From the NCBI GenBank assembly GCA_003599415.1, contig QZKB01000107.1, positions 1 to 64,000 of the forward strand: DNA of 64,000 bases. The letters are read 5' to 3'. The stretch's first letter is position 1. Every line of letters starts with the position of its first letter. A program made the position numbers and the translations under genes. The stretch is from Ignavibacteriales bacterium. GTDB taxonomy: Bacteria; Bacteroidota; Ignavibacteria; Ignavibacteriales; SURF-24. Positions 18,406 through 26,773 of the stretch are shown here, one piece after another. The notes under the pieces are model-generated. The model saw only the letters and a list, made by a program, of their open reading frames with translations. It had not been told where the DNA came from and made no database searches.

Positions 18406-18809
18406 TTAGAACCTCCGGTTAATTTTTTGCATTTGGGGCATTCTGTTTTAAGTGAAGAAGAATTTATACTTCTCCGGTTATCGCATCTGCCGCATTTATC
18501 TTTTTTTATTTTGTTAATAATATTTTCAGGGTAAGTTTCATTTATCCTGATTGCTTTACCGTTCAGAATACAGTCTGTAATTTTATATCTGGCTTTCTCA
18601 ATAATTCTTCCGAATGTAGCACGCGATATTTTCATTTTATCCGCACCTGCTTCGTGCGAAAGGGCAAGAAAGTCAGCAAGTTTTAAAGCTTCAAGTTCGT
18701 CATGCTCAAGAATTACTTCTTCAAGATTGTCCATTGGAATCCCTCTCGGCTTGAAATAATAGCAAGCGGGATCGATTGATACTCTTCTATGTTTGCATGG
18801 TCTTGGCAT
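18402..18809 (-). CDS. DUF134 family DNA-binding regulator
   Basis: The start is set at the ATG at 18807-18809, because the family begins with MPRPCKxRRV. An in-frame upstream ATG falls inside a palindrome and is unlikely. The protein (135 residues) continues with the family pattern IPMDNLEEVILEHDELEALKLADF, a helix-turn-helix (QEAGADKMKISRATFGRIIEKAR in near-canonical form) and a C-terminal zinc-ribbon-like CGRCDN...CPKCKKL. DUF134 proteins often neighbour NifX/ORP-fold genes in anaerobes. Autoregulation through the palindrome at 18818-18837 is likely. Confidence 0.85.
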   Translation of the reverse strand: MPRPCKHRRVSIDPACYYFKPRGIPMDNLEEVILEHDELEALKLADFLALSHEAGADKMKISRATFGRIIEKARYKITDCILNGKAIRINETYPENIINKIKKDKCGRCDNRRSINSSSLKTECPKCKKLTGGSK

Positions 18810-18817
18810 TTTATTAT

Positions 18818-18837
18818 TTATGAGCATATGCTCATAA
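18818..18837. promoter_or_regulatory. Perfect 20-bp palindromic operator
   Basis: TTATGAGCATATGCTCATAA is identical to its reverse complement. It lies nine bases upstream of the DUF134 start and 57 bases upstream of the divergent sigma54 activator. It is a strong candidate binding site for the DUF134 regulator, controlling both directions. Confidence 0.75.
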
Positions 18838-18849
18838 CAAAAATATTAT

Positions 18850-18857
18850 TATATTTG
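18850..18857 (+). promoter_or_regulatory. Candidate -7 element for the sigma54-activator gene
   Basis: TATATTTG fits the TAnnTTTG -7 pattern. It lies 13 bases after the palindrome, so a protein on the palindrome would cover the -33 region. No clear -33 TTTG is seen. Confidence 0.35.
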
Positions 18858-18893
18858 CAATAAAACAATCTGAAAATAATTTAAAGTATAAAG

Positions 18894-20621
18894 ATGGATG
18901 CGGTTAATACTTTCTGGGGTGACAACAAAGAAAAGATTATAACGCCTGACGGTATTGTTGTTATAAGCAGCGAACAAAAAATAATTGCGTTCAGCCAAAC
19001 AGCTTCAAGACTTACAGGCTATAGCGAAGATGAGATTATTCTAAAGGACTATGATTTCATTTTCCGGAACACCGAATTTGACAAGAACTATATAATTGAT
19101 TCATTAACAAGCGGCAACACCTTTTCTAATCTTTCCCTTAACATTACAAGATACGACAACACTATTCTGAACGTACTCGCTTCACTAACACCTATTACCC
19201 GCTCAGATAAAAGTATAATTGGGTTAGCTCTCGTTTTCCGCGATACACAAGAGATGCTTTTGCTTGCTGAGAAAATTAAGGAAAGAACCCAGGCATTGCT
19301 GGATGAGAAAAATAAACTCGATGCTATTTTCAACAGTAATATAGAAGGTACTTTTACAATTGACAATGAATGGTCTGTAACCTCTTTTAATAAATCCGCA
19401 GAAAAGATTACCGGCTTTACCAAAGAACAGGCAATAAATAAAAAATGCTGGGAAATATTCAATTCTGACTTGTGCAGAAACGGTTGTCACATGGAATCAA
19501 CAATGGCAAACCATCAACCGACAATTGGAAACGAGCTTATTATTAAAAGTAAAGAGGGTAAACTAATTCCTATTAAAGTTAACTCCGCCCCACTCCTAAA
19601 TGGAAAAGGAGAACCAATTGGAGCCGTAGAAACATTTATCGATATAAGTGAAATTAAAAACCTTGCAGAGCATCTTTCTGAAAAATATAAGTTTGCAAAT
19701 ATTATCGGAAAAAGTAAATCGATGAATAAGATTTACTCTTTACTTGAAAGTGTTGCCCAAAGCGATAGTTCCGTTCTTATTACTGGAGAAAGCGGTACCG
19801 GAAAAGAACTTGTGGCAAGGGCCATCCATTTAAACAGCGACAGAAAAAATGCACCGTTTATTGCCATCAATTGCAGCGCATTTGCCGAAAGTCTTATTGA
19901 AAGCGAATTGTTTGGCCACGAAAAAGGTGCTTTCACCGGTGCAATAAAAAACAAAACCGGCAGATTTGAACTTGCAAAAGACGGATCCTTATTCCTCGAT
20001 GAAATCGGCGATCTTTCACTTCAGCTCCAGGTAAAACTTTTACGAATTCTTGAAACAAGGCAGTTTGAACAGGTTGGCGGAATAACTCCAATAGATTTGA
20101 ATGCACGTATAATTGCTGCAACAAACAAAGACCTTAATAAAGAAATTTCAGAAGGTAGATTCAGAGAAGACTTACTATTTAGAATAAATGTTATTAATAT
20201 TGATTTGCCTCCATTAAGAGAAAGGATGGATGACTTCCCCATTCTTATCAATCACTTCCTTCAGAAATTCAATGAAAAATTTAAAAAGAATATAACCGGA
20301 ATAGCTGCAAACACTTTTAAAATTCTTGAAAAATATAACTGGCCCGGCAACATACGTGAACTTGAAAATGTTATTGAGCACGGTTTTGTATTGTGCCAGA
20401 ATAAAATAATTCAAACAGAACACTTACCCGAAAAACTTATTAGCCAAATAAATGTTGAGTCTGATACTAAAACCACAACTTCCCCTGTTCTTGAAGCGGA
20501 AAAAAGACTAATAATTTCCACGTTAGAAAAATTCAATGGAAATAAAAACGAAACAGCAAAAACACTTGGAATAAATAAAAGCACTCTCTGGCGTAAGATG
20601 AAAAAATTTAATTTAGAATAA
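18894..20621 (+). CDS. Sigma54-dependent transcriptional activator with two PAS domains
   Basis: The 575-residue protein has two N-terminal PAS domains (about residues 10-115 and 140-255), then an AAA+ domain of the NtrC class with Walker [16 protein letters not shown], the sigma54-contacting GAFTGA loop and Walker B LFLDEIGDL. The C-terminal Fis-type helix ends in NKSTLWRKMKKF. The second PAS contains a cluster of cysteines (KKCWEIFNSDLCRNGCH) that could hold an Fe-S cluster or sense redox. It lies upstream of the ORP-like operons. DVU2106 of Desulfovibrio vulgaris, also a sigma54 activator, occupies an equivalent place in the orp locus. It likely activates the two promoters at 20.77 and 25.50 kb. 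Confidence 0.93.
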   Translation: MDAVNTFWGDNKEKIITPDGIVVISSEQKIIAFSQTASRLTGYSEDEIILKDYDFIFRNTEFDKNYIIDSLTSGNTFSNLSLNITRYDNTILNVLASLTPITRSDKSIIGLALVFRDTQEMLLLAEKIKERTQALLDEKNKLDAIFNSNIEGTFTIDNEWSVTSFNKSAEKITGFTKEQAINKKCWEIFNSDLCRNGCHMESTMANHQPTIGNELIIKSKEGKLIPIKVNSAPLLNGKGEPIGAVETFIDISEIKNLAEHLSEKYKFANIIGKSKSMNKIYSLLESVAQSDSSVLITGESGTGKELVARAIHLNSDRKNAPFIAINCSAFAESLIESELFGHEKGAFTGAIKNKTGRFELAKDGSLFLDEIGDLSLQLQVKLLRILETRQFEQVGGITPIDLNARIIAATNKDLNKEISEGRFREDLLFRINVINIDLPPLRERMDDFPILINHFLQKFNEKFKKNITGIAANTFKILEKYNWPGNIRELENVIEHGFVLCQNKIIQTEHLPEKLISQINVESDTKTTTSPVLEAEKRLIISTLEKFNGNKNETAKTLGINKSTLWRKMKKFNLE

Positions 20622-20679
20622 TTAAACAGATGTTTTTTATTAACAAATCTTTAAGTAATCTGTAACTGGTCAACAGGCA

Positions 20680-20693
20680 TTGCATTTTTGCAA
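20680..20693. promoter_or_regulatory. Upstream activator site 1 (TTGCA-N4-TGCAA)
   Basis: TTGCATTTTTGCAA has perfect 5-bp arms around four bases. It is centred about 105 bp upstream of the predicted transcription start. A degenerate copy, TTGCATTTTCTCAA, lies 30 bp further on at 20710-20723. An equivalent perfect site is found at 25428-25441. Confidence 0.65.
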
Positions 20694-20764
20694 TTTATTT
20701 TTATAGGGGTTGCATTTTCTCAACAACAAATTCATTTAAAATTTATTATCACGGTTTAATTATC

Positions 20765-20780
20765 TGGTACTATAATTGTC
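20765..20780 (+). promoter_or_regulatory. Candidate sigma54 promoter
   Basis: TGGTAC, five bases, TTGTC keeps the GG-N10-G spacing of -24/-12 promoters (consensus TGGCAC-N5-TTGCA). The predicted start is near 20791 and the first gene begins at 20819. The -12 GC is GT here. Confidence 0.55.
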
Positions 20781-20818
20781 CTTTTTATTACTCTGAATAA
20801 TTATTCTGATGTTTTTTA

Positions 20819-21694
20819 ATGAATATAAAACCCAAATGTATTGCCTGCACAGTCAAGCAGGCTTATAATGCCGCAAGTTTAGCCACTTATGATGAAGAGA
20901 TCCAGCGCAATATTATTAATGAATTTTGCAACTACTTACCTTCAGTAGATCCCAAATCATCACCCCCTGAAGTTTCCAAAGTAATTCAGTCAATTACAGT
21001 GAAGCACACAGGTATACAGGATCCATATAAAGAAGTAAAGGATCAGAATTTCTCGAAAATATTAAAATTCAAACGTTATCTTGAAACGTATGTTGATGCT
21101 TCAAAAAATCCATTTGAAGAAGCAATCAGAATAGCAATTGCAGGCAACACTATTGATTTAGGTGCAAATCCGGATTATGATATTGAAGGAGAGATAAATA
21201 AACTTTCTTCGAACAATATAGTAATGGATGATTTCTCCTCATTTAAAGAAGACGTATTAAATGCAAAATCAATTTTATACATTGCAGATAATTTTGAAGA
21301 AGCCATCTTCGACAAATTCCTTATTGAACAATTGCTGCCGCGAAGAATTTACTATGCAGTTCGCTCAAAACCCATCCTAAATGATATTTCACTGCAAGAT
21401 GTTAATAAAACAGGTATAGATGATTTGTGTGTTGTTATAGAAAGCGGTTCTGATTTGCCAGGAACTGTTCTGGATAATTGTACAGATGAATTTAAAAGAC
21501 TTTATGACGAAGTTGATTTGGTGATCTCCAAAGGGCAGGGAAATTTCGAAACGTTGGAAAACTGTAAAAGAGAAATATATTTTCTCTTTAAAGTAAAGTG
21601 TGACGTAATTGAGAAATACTGCGGGCAGCCAATCGGGAAAAGCATTCTTATTAAAAGAGGAAGTAAAATCAACAACAATTCAGCAGGCAATTAA
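20819..21694 (+). CDS. DUF89 metal-dependent phosphatase-like protein
   Basis: The 291-residue protein has the prokaryotic DUF89 signature: [12 protein letters not shown] at the N-terminus, [18 protein letters not shown] as the acidic metal-site helix, NDISLQD and [13 protein letters not shown]89 proteins are Mn/Ni/Co-dependent damage-control phosphatases acting on sugar-phosphate or cofactor byproducts. The N-terminal Cys pair is typical of the archaeal/bacterial subgroup. It is the first gene behind the candidate sigma54 promoter and is followed one base after its stop by the arginine decarboxylase. Its substrate in this cluster is unknown. Confidence 0.85.
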   Translation: MNIKPKCIACTVKQAYNAASLATYDEEIQRNIINEFCNYLPSVDPKSSPPEVSKVIQSITVKHTGIQDPYKEVKDQNFSKILKFKRYLETYVDASKNPFEEAIRIAIAGNTIDLGANPDYDIEGEINKLSSNNIVMDDFSSFKEDVLNAKSILYIADNFEEAIFDKFLIEQLLPRRIYYAVRSKPILNDISLQDVNKTGIDDLCVVIESGSDLPGTVLDNCTDEFKRLYDEVDLVISKGQGNFETLENCKREIYFLFKVKCDVIEKYCGQPIGKSILIKRGSKINNNSAGN

Positions 21695-21695
21695 A

Positions 21696-22241
21696 ATGTT
21701 TGTTCCAACAAAAATATTTTTCACCAAAGGAATAGGTCGACATAAAGAATATCTTGCTTCATTTGAGCAGGCGCTCAGATCGGCTAAAATTGAAAAGCTA
21801 AATCTTGTTCCTGTAAGCAGCATTTTTCCACCGGGTTGTAAAAAAATAAGTCTTGATGAAGGACTGAAAGAATTAAACCCCGGACAAATTGCCTTTACAG
21901 TCATGGCGCGAAACTCTACAAATGAACCAAACAGACTTATTGCTGCTTCAATTGGAGTTGCATTGCCAAAAGATAATACTATGTACGGCTATTTATCGGA
22001 ACATCATCCGTTTGGAGAAACCGTAAAAAATGCAGGTGAGTACGCAGAGGACCTCGCCGCAACAATGCTTGCTTCAACATTAGGACTTGATTTTAATCCT
22101 GAAACCGACTGGAACGAAAGAGAACAGGTTTACAAAATGTCGGGTCAGATTGTAAATACATTTAACATAACACAATCTGCAGAAGGAGATAAGAACGGGC
22201 TATGGACAACTGTTCTTGCTGCGGCAATTTTACTTAAGTAG
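21696..22241 (+). CDS. Pyruvoyl-dependent arginine decarboxylase
   Basis: The start is the ATG at 21696, one base after the DUF89 stop; a longer frame from 21609 would overlap DUF89 deeply and lacks family similarity. The 181-residue proenzyme has the self-cleavage site [12 protein letters not shown], where cleavage between the two serines yields the pyruvoyl group. [11 protein letters not shown] and [12 protein letters not shown] follow. Pyruvoyl arginine decarboxylases turn arginine into agmatine in archaea and some bacteria, for polyamine synthesis or acid resistance. No agmatinase gene is visible nearby. Confidence 0.9.
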   Translation: MFVPTKIFFTKGIGRHKEYLASFEQALRSAKIEKLNLVPVSSIFPPGCKKISLDEGLKELNPGQIAFTVMARNSTNEPNRLIAASIGVALPKDNTMYGYLSEHHPFGETVKNAGEYAEDLAATMLASTLGLDFNPETDWNEREQVYKMSGQIVNTFNITQSAEGDKNGLWTTVLAAAILLK

Positions 22242-22288
22242 TGCACTGGCAATAATTAATTTAAAAACTTAAAACAGGAAGCTAACTA

Positions 22289-23470
22289 ATGAATATTACC
22301 GAATGCGGTTTCAACACAAAATTAATTCACGGGGGCGAAATTGAGGATCAATTTAAAAGCGCAACAACTCCAATTTACCAGACTTCAACTTTTGCTTTTG
22401 ATAATGCGGATGAAGGGGCAAAGTGCTTTAACGGAGAAAGTGCCGGATATATTTATACAAGAATCGGCAATCCCACAATTAACGCTCTTGAAAAACAGTT
22501 AGCTGCCCTTGAAAATGGCTATGGAGGAATAGCGGTTAGTTCCGGAATGGCAGCAGTAAACACAGTTTATCTTACATTGCTAAGCAGCGGAGATCATATA
22601 GTAAGTACCGATGCGATTTACGGACCGGCCCGCAGCATTATGGAAAATCAACTTATAAGATTCGGCATCCAGTCAACCTATATAAATACTACAAATATAG
22701 ATGTTGTAAAAAACGCACTTAAACCAAACACAAAACTGCTTTATATTGAAACGCCGGCTAATCCCACCATGGATATTACAGACATTGCAGCGTGTGCTAA
22801 ACTTGCGCATGAAAACGGAATTCTGCTTGTTGTTGATAATACATTCTGCAGCCCTTATCTGCAAAATCCACTTAATCTGGGAGCCGATATTGTCTTTCAT
22901 TCTATGACAAAATCTATAAATGGACATGCGGATGTTGTTGCTGGTATTATCATAGCAAAAGAAAAAAACATTTATACTAAGCTTAGAAACATGATGATCG
23001 GCCTTGGTTGTAATATGGATCCGCACCAGGCTTACCTTGTTATGCGCGGTTTAAAAACTTTAAGCATAAGAATTGAAAGAGCCCAACAAAACGCCCAACA
23101 GGTTGCAGCCTACCTTGAAGAACATCCCAAAGTTGCCTGGATTAAATATCCGGGACTTAAATCTCATCCGCAACATGATATAGCAGAACATCAAATGAAA
23201 GGAAGCGGATCAATGATCAGCTTTGGATTGAAGGGTGGATTTGAAGCCGCTAAAGTACTTATGAATAACCTTCATCTGGCTTTATTGGCTGTTTCGCTTG
23301 GCGGTGTTGAAACTTTAATTCAACACCCTGCTTCAATGACTCATGCTAAAGTTTCCAAAGAAGGTAAAATTAAAGCCGGAATAACTGACGATTTGATAAG
23401 GTTATCTGTTGGCATAGAAGATTTGAATGACATTATCGCCGATCTTGAAAACGGATTGAGACAAGTTTAA
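22289..23470 (+). CDS. Cys/Met-metabolism PLP enzyme (methionine or cystathionine gamma-lyase type)
   Basis: The 393-residue protein is a fold-type I transsulfuration enzyme with the PLP lysine in SMTKSINGHAD, VDNTFCSPYLQNPL and the late GGVETLIQHPASMTH. The substrate loop reads DAIYGPARSIME, so it lacks the cysteine of classical methionine gamma-lyase (YGCT) and the YGGT of cystathionine gamma-lyase. Specificity is therefore open: it may release thiol or H2S from methionine, homocysteine or cystathionine. It lies 47 bp downstream of the arginine decarboxylase in the operon, ahead of Fe-S ATPase genes, so sulfide supply is a plausible role. Confidence 0.85.
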   Translation: MNITECGFNTKLIHGGEIEDQFKSATTPIYQTSTFAFDNADEGAKCFNGESAGYIYTRIGNPTINALEKQLAALENGYGGIAVSSGMAAVNTVYLTLLSSGDHIVSTDAIYGPARSIMENQLIRFGIQSTYINTTNIDVVKNALKPNTKLLYIETPANPTMDITDIAACAKLAHENGILLVVDNTFCSPYLQNPLNLGADIVFHSMTKSINGHADVVAGIIIAKEKNIYTKLRNMMIGLGCNMDPHQAYLVMRGLKTLSIRIERAQQNAQQVAAYLEEHPKVAWIKYPGLKSHPQHDIAEHQMKGSGSMISFGLKGGFEAAKVLMNNLHLALLAVSLGGVETLIQHPASMTHAKVSKEGKIKAGITDDLIRLSVGIEDLNDIIADLENGLRQV

Positions 23471-23522
23471 TTAATCAAAGGCCGGGAAATTTTAAGTGTA
23501 CTTAATAATACACGAGGCCATT

Positions 23523-24566
23523 ATGAAAAATGAAATAAATAAAATTAAATACTTCCTTAAGAACAAAGCTTCAACCTTATGTGAAAAACTTGAGAATAAC
23601 GTAATAGCAAACACCGGCATACCATGTACAATAATATTTGGACCGGTCCCTTCGCGAAGATTGGGATTAAGCCTTGGCGTAAATAACATGCGTTGTAAAA
23701 TTTGTACATATGACTGCATCTATTGTCAGGTTGGTAGAACAACATGTTGTTCTACCTGTTGTGAGCCTTGTTTATCTCCATATGAATTATTTTGCTTTGT
23801 TAAAAAGAAATTACAAAAATTAGAGGCCAAAGAAATAAAGGTTGATTACATCAGCTTTGTACCAAACGGAGAACCAACAATTGATAAATCGCTTGGAAAG
23901 AATATTCATATTCTAAGAGAATTTGGTTATAAAATTGCCGTCTTTACAAACTCATCACTTTTATGGAATGATAACGTAAAAGAAAACCTTTTGTTTGCAG
24001 ATTACATTTCAGTAAAAGTGGATTCTGTAAATGATAAGACCTGGCAAATAATAAACCGCCCGCATACCCGTTTAAACCTGGATATAATTTTAAAAGGAAT
24101 AATAGATTTTGCTAAAATTTACAACGGCAAATTAACAACCGAAACAATGCTTGTAAAAAACATAAATGATAACATACAGGAAATTGAACAGGTCGGTAAT
24201 TTCCTTAAAAAATTCAGAAGCGATAAATCATATTTTACAATTCCAACACGTCCACCAACAGAAAGTTTTGCAACTGCACCAGATAGAAAAACATTAGATC
24301 AGCTCTCAGATTATATTGAAAAGAATATTCCAAACTCAGAGACGTTGTTTTCTCCTGAAAGCAACAGCTTTTATGCTGCTGGTGAAATTGAAGATGAGAT
24401 TCTTGGAATAACAAGAGTTCATCCTATGCGCGAAGAATCATTGTTGAAACTAATAAAAGATATGGGCGGAAACAAAGAAACTTTACTCCAAATGATAATT
24501 CATAATCAATTACAAAAAATTTTTTACCAGGATAAATTTTTTTATTCAACTAAGGATAATAACTAA
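23523..24566 (+). CDS. COG0731-type radical SAM protein
   Basis: The start is set at the ATG at 23523 with GAGG at 23514-23517. The upstream frame adds nine residues and runs through a TTAAGT-N2-ACTTAA inverted repeat. The 347-residue protein reads FGPVPSRRLGLSLGV, then the radical SAM cluster motif CTYDCIYCQVG, directly followed by six more cysteines in about 25 residues (TTCCSTCCEPC), and NGEPTID. This matches the COG0731 group related to wyosine synthases that accompanies ORP-like clusters. The substrate is unknown, and the CC-rich insert is unusual. It overlaps the Mrp gene by one base. Confidence 0.85.
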   Translation: MKNEINKIKYFLKNKASTLCEKLENNVIANTGIPCTIIFGPVPSRRLGLSLGVNNMRCKICTYDCIYCQVGRTTCCSTCCEPCLSPYELFCFVKKKLQKLEAKEIKVDYISFVPNGEPTIDKSLGKNIHILREFGYKIAVFTNSSLLWNDNVKENLLFADYISVKVDSVNDKTWQIINRPHTRLNLDIILKGIIDFAKIYNGKLTTETMLVKNINDNIQEIEQVGNFLKKFRSDKSYFTIPTRPPTESFATAPDRKTLDQLSDYIEKNIPNSETLFSPESNSFYAAGEIEDEILGITRVHPMREESLLKLIKDMGGNKETLLQMIIHNQLQKIFYQDKFFYSTKDNN

Positions 24567-25402
24567 TGAATCAACAAGACAAACAAAAAGCGTTTGAAGA
24601 AGAAGAAAAAAGAATTTCTGAAACAGTTTCTAAAATAAAACACAGAATTGCCGTATTCAGCGGTAAAGGCGGAGTTGGAAAAACAACAGTAAGCGTGAAC
24701 CTTGCCTATGCGTTGAAAATGGAAGGCTACTCTGTTGGCATTCTTGATGCAGATATAACCGGGCCAAATGTTGCAAAGATGTTAGGCGTGGATAACGATA
24801 TAATTTTCCTTAATGAGAAAATGATTCCCTTTGAAAAGTTTGGCGCCAAAATGATTTCTATGGCAAGCCTGCTTAAAAACGGAACACCGTTAATTTGGCG
24901 CGGACCAATGCGCTCTAAAGTAATTAACCAGTTTCTTGCAGATGTTGAATGGGATGAGCTTGATTATTTAATTGCCGATCTGCCTCCGGGAACCGGGGAT
25001 GAAATTTTAACCATTGCACAACAGATGAAACCTGATTTTGCCGTTGTGGTTACAACTCCACAGGATGTATCCATACTTGATGCGGAACGTTCGGTTAACA
25101 TGGCAAAAGAATTAAAAATTCCTTACATCGGTATTGTTGAGAATATGGCGGGATTTATTTGCCCACGTTGCGGTGCGGTTGTAGAACTTTTTGGAGCAGG
25201 CGGAGGTGAAAAGTTATCCCAGCAATATAATATTCCATTACTCGGTTCTGTTCCAATTGATCTTGATGCGCGAATACTTGGAGATGCAGGCAAACCAATT
25301 GTTCTTGAAAAACCGGAGTGTGAAGTATCTAAATCTTTCAAATCAATTGCAGATTTAATTCATGCTCAACACTATGAAGCACCAACAATTAAGAAACCAT
25401 AA
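24566..25402 (+). CDS. Mrp/NBP35-family Fe-S carrier ATPase
   Basis: The 278-residue protein has a deviant Walker A (SGKGGVGKTTVSVNLAYAL), the DADITGPN switch, DLPPGTGDE and a C-terminal CPRCG pair for a bridging [4Fe-4S] cluster. Mrp/ApbC proteins bind and transfer Fe-S clusters in the cytoplasm. An equivalent gene lies in the Desulfovibrio orp locus. Its ATG overlaps the radical SAM stop, and it ends the first transcription unit (20819-25402), followed by a gap holding the second sigma54 promoter. Confidence 0.93.
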   Translation: MNQQDKQKAFEEEEKRISETVSKIKHRIAVFSGKGGVGKTTVSVNLAYALKMEGYSVGILDADITGPNVAKMLGVDNDIIFLNEKMIPFEKFGAKMISMASLLKNGTPLIWRGPMRSKVINQFLADVEWDELDYLIADLPPGTGDEILTIAQQMKPDFAVVVTTPQDVSILDAERSVNMAKELKIPYIGIVENMAGFICPRCGAVVELFGAGGGEKLSQQYNIPLLGSVPIDLDARILGDAGKPIVLEKPECEVSKSFKSIADLIHAQHYEAPTIKKP

Positions 25403-25427
25403 ATAATTTCTTTTTTGAAAAACAAAG

Positions 25428-25441
25428 TTGCAGTAATGCAA
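25428..25441. promoter_or_regulatory. Upstream activator site 2 (TTGCA-N4-TGCAA)
   Basis: TTGCAGTAATGCAA has the same perfect 5-bp arms and four-base spacer as 20680-20693. It is centred about 94 bp upstream of the predicted start of the second operon, a typical distance for a sigma54 activator. Confidence 0.65.
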
Positions 25442-25502
25442 TAATATATTCTCTCTGTATTGAAAAAGTTTATTAAACCTTGATAAACATTAGTTATAAA
25501 GC

Positions 25503-25518
25503 TGGTATTAAAATTGGA
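25503..25518 (+). promoter_or_regulatory. Candidate sigma54 promoter of the NifX/MinD operon
   Basis: TGGTAT, five bases, TTGGA keeps the GG-N10-G spacing. The predicted start is near 25529, 29 bp ahead of the DUF5320 start. It is weaker than the 20765 site in the -12 part but has a perfect upstream site. Confidence 0.45.
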
Positions 25519-25557
25519 ATAGTTCTTTATCTATTAATCATTTTAAGGAGAAGTATT

Positions 25558-25773
25558 ATGCCAGGATTTGACAGAACAGGACCTCAGGGCAAAGGCTCAA
25601 TGACAGGCGGAAGACGCGGATATTGTTCGGGTTCTCTTTCAGCACAAAAAGCAACCGAAACAAAACCTAATGAAACAACAAATGAAATACTTGGAGTTGG
25701 CAGGGGCGGAAGACCACGCGGCGGTGGAAAAGGCAACTGCTTTGGTGGCGGCAGAAGAAGATTTAACAGCTAA
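25558..25773 (+). CDS. DUF5320-family small glycine-rich protein
   Basis: AAGGAG at 25544-25549 places the start at the ATG at 25558, not at 25480. The 71-residue protein opens with the family signature MPGFDRTGPQGKGSMTGG followed by RRGYC. A Gly/Arg-rich tail with one further Cys (GKGNCFGGGRRRF) ends it. DUF5320 peptides are usually found beside NifX/ORP-fold and MinD genes in anaerobes; their role is unknown. It is the first gene of the second sigma54 unit. Confidence 0.85.
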   Translation: MPGFDRTGPQGKGSMTGGRRGYCSGSLSAQKATETKPNETTNEILGVGRGGRPRGGGKGNCFGGGRRRFNS

Positions 25774-25836
25774 TAAAAACGTTAATATTTATTGAACGTT
25801 CTTTAAAAACCATACAATTAACATTAAAGATGAAAA

Positions 25837-26355
25837 GTGATAATAGCTGTTACATCTATTGAAAATAATTTAGACTCTTTGGTTTGTCCCCAATTCGGCA
25901 GGGCAAATTTCTTTCTGATTATTAATCTGCAGACTTTGGAATTCCAGGCTATTCCTAATCCAAATGTTAATGTTGTAGATGGAGCTGGGATTCACTCAGC
26001 CCAGCTTTTAATAAAGGAAGAAATAAAAGCCGTTTTTACAGGCAGAGTTGGAATGAATGCTTTCAGAATCCTTGATTCTGCCGGAATTTTAGTTTATGAA
26101 AATGTTGAGGGAACTGTTAGAGTTGTTATTGATAAACTTAAACTCGGAATGCTCAAAGCTTCTAACAATCTAAACTTCAATAAGAAATTTCCAAACCAGT
26201 TTCACGGAATGCAATGCCGCGGAAGTAAATGGAATAATAAAGGAAATAGTGTTCAGAATGAACAAGAAATACTAAAAACCGAAATTGAAGAATTGAAAGA
26301 AAAAATTTCACAACTGGAAATTCAATTAAAGCAAAACGAAACACATAATAACTAA
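25837..26355 (+). CDS. NifX/ORP-fold protein with C-terminal coiled coil
   Basis: It begins at a GTG (25837); the nearby ATG is out of frame. Residues 1 to about 112 form the NifX-like fold (MIIAVTSIENNLDS, CPQFGRANFFLIIN, GAGIHSAQLL, FTGRVGMNAFRIL). A charged helix at about 137-165 (EILKTEIEELKEKISQLEIQL) looks like a coiled coil for dimerisation or docking. Orange protein and its relatives bind metal-sulfur clusters with this fold. It is one of three copies in this operon and the longest of the four in the window. Confidence 0.85.
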   Translation: MIIAVTSIENNLDSLVCPQFGRANFFLIINLQTLEFQAIPNPNVNVVDGAGIHSAQLLIKEEIKAVFTGRVGMNAFRILDSAGILVYENVEGTVRVVIDKLKLGMLKASNNLNFNKKFPNQFHGMQCRGSKWNNKGNSVQNEQEILKTEIEELKEKISQLEIQLKQNETHNN

Positions 26356-26377
26356 TTATTAAACATAAAGGAATAAT

Positions 26378-26755
26378 ATGAACACTAAATTGGCAATTGC
26401 AGTTGAAGGTATACAAAACGAATATTCTGTTGCCGAACACTTTGGCAGATGCGAACAGTTTAATTTATATGAGATCAACGATGAAAATGAAGTTGTTAAA
26501 AATGAAGTTTTTCAAAATCCATTAGCAGGAAATCATGGTGGTACCTGCCAACTGCCACATTTTGTAAACCAGATTGGAGCTAATGTTATTATCGCCGGAG
26601 GAATGGGGGGTAAAGCAATTTCTCTCTTTGAAAATTACGGCATTAACGTAATTACTGCTCCGGGATTAAAACTTGAAGATGCTCTCAAAGCTTTTACAGA
26701 AGGAAAAATCTCCGGCTACCAGGAATGCGAGGGTCATCAGGGTGATTGTCATTAA
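26378..26755 (+). CDS. NifX/ORP-fold protein
   Basis: The 125-residue protein has the complete fold: KLAIAVEG, SVAEHFGRCEQFNLYEI, HGGTCQLPHFVNQIGANVIIAGGMGGKAISLFENYGI. A Cys/His-containing tail follows (YQECEGHQGDCH) that could bind a metal. The central C-Q-L-P segment replaces the usual A-Q-L. It lies 22 bp downstream of its longer paralogue and 18 bp ahead of the first ferredoxin-type MinD ATPase, an order like that in archaeal and sulfate-reducer ORP clusters. Confidence 0.87.
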   Translation: MNTKLAIAVEGIQNEYSVAEHFGRCEQFNLYEINDENEVVKNEVFQNPLAGNHGGTCQLPHFVNQIGANVIIAGGMGGKAISLFENYGINVITAPGLKLEDALKAFTEGKISGYQECEGHQGDCH

Positions 26756-26773
26756 CTTCAGGATTTGTTTCAG

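Noticed and set aside
23490-23505. TTAAGT-N2-ACTTAA inverted repeat before the radical SAM gene
   Set aside because: Short arms in AT-rich DNA, within an operon-like gap; could be chance.
25781-25805. AACGTT-N12-AACGTT pair between DUF5320 and NifX genes
   Set aside because: Six-base palindrome in AT-rich sequence, inside an operon, no matching site elsewhere noted.
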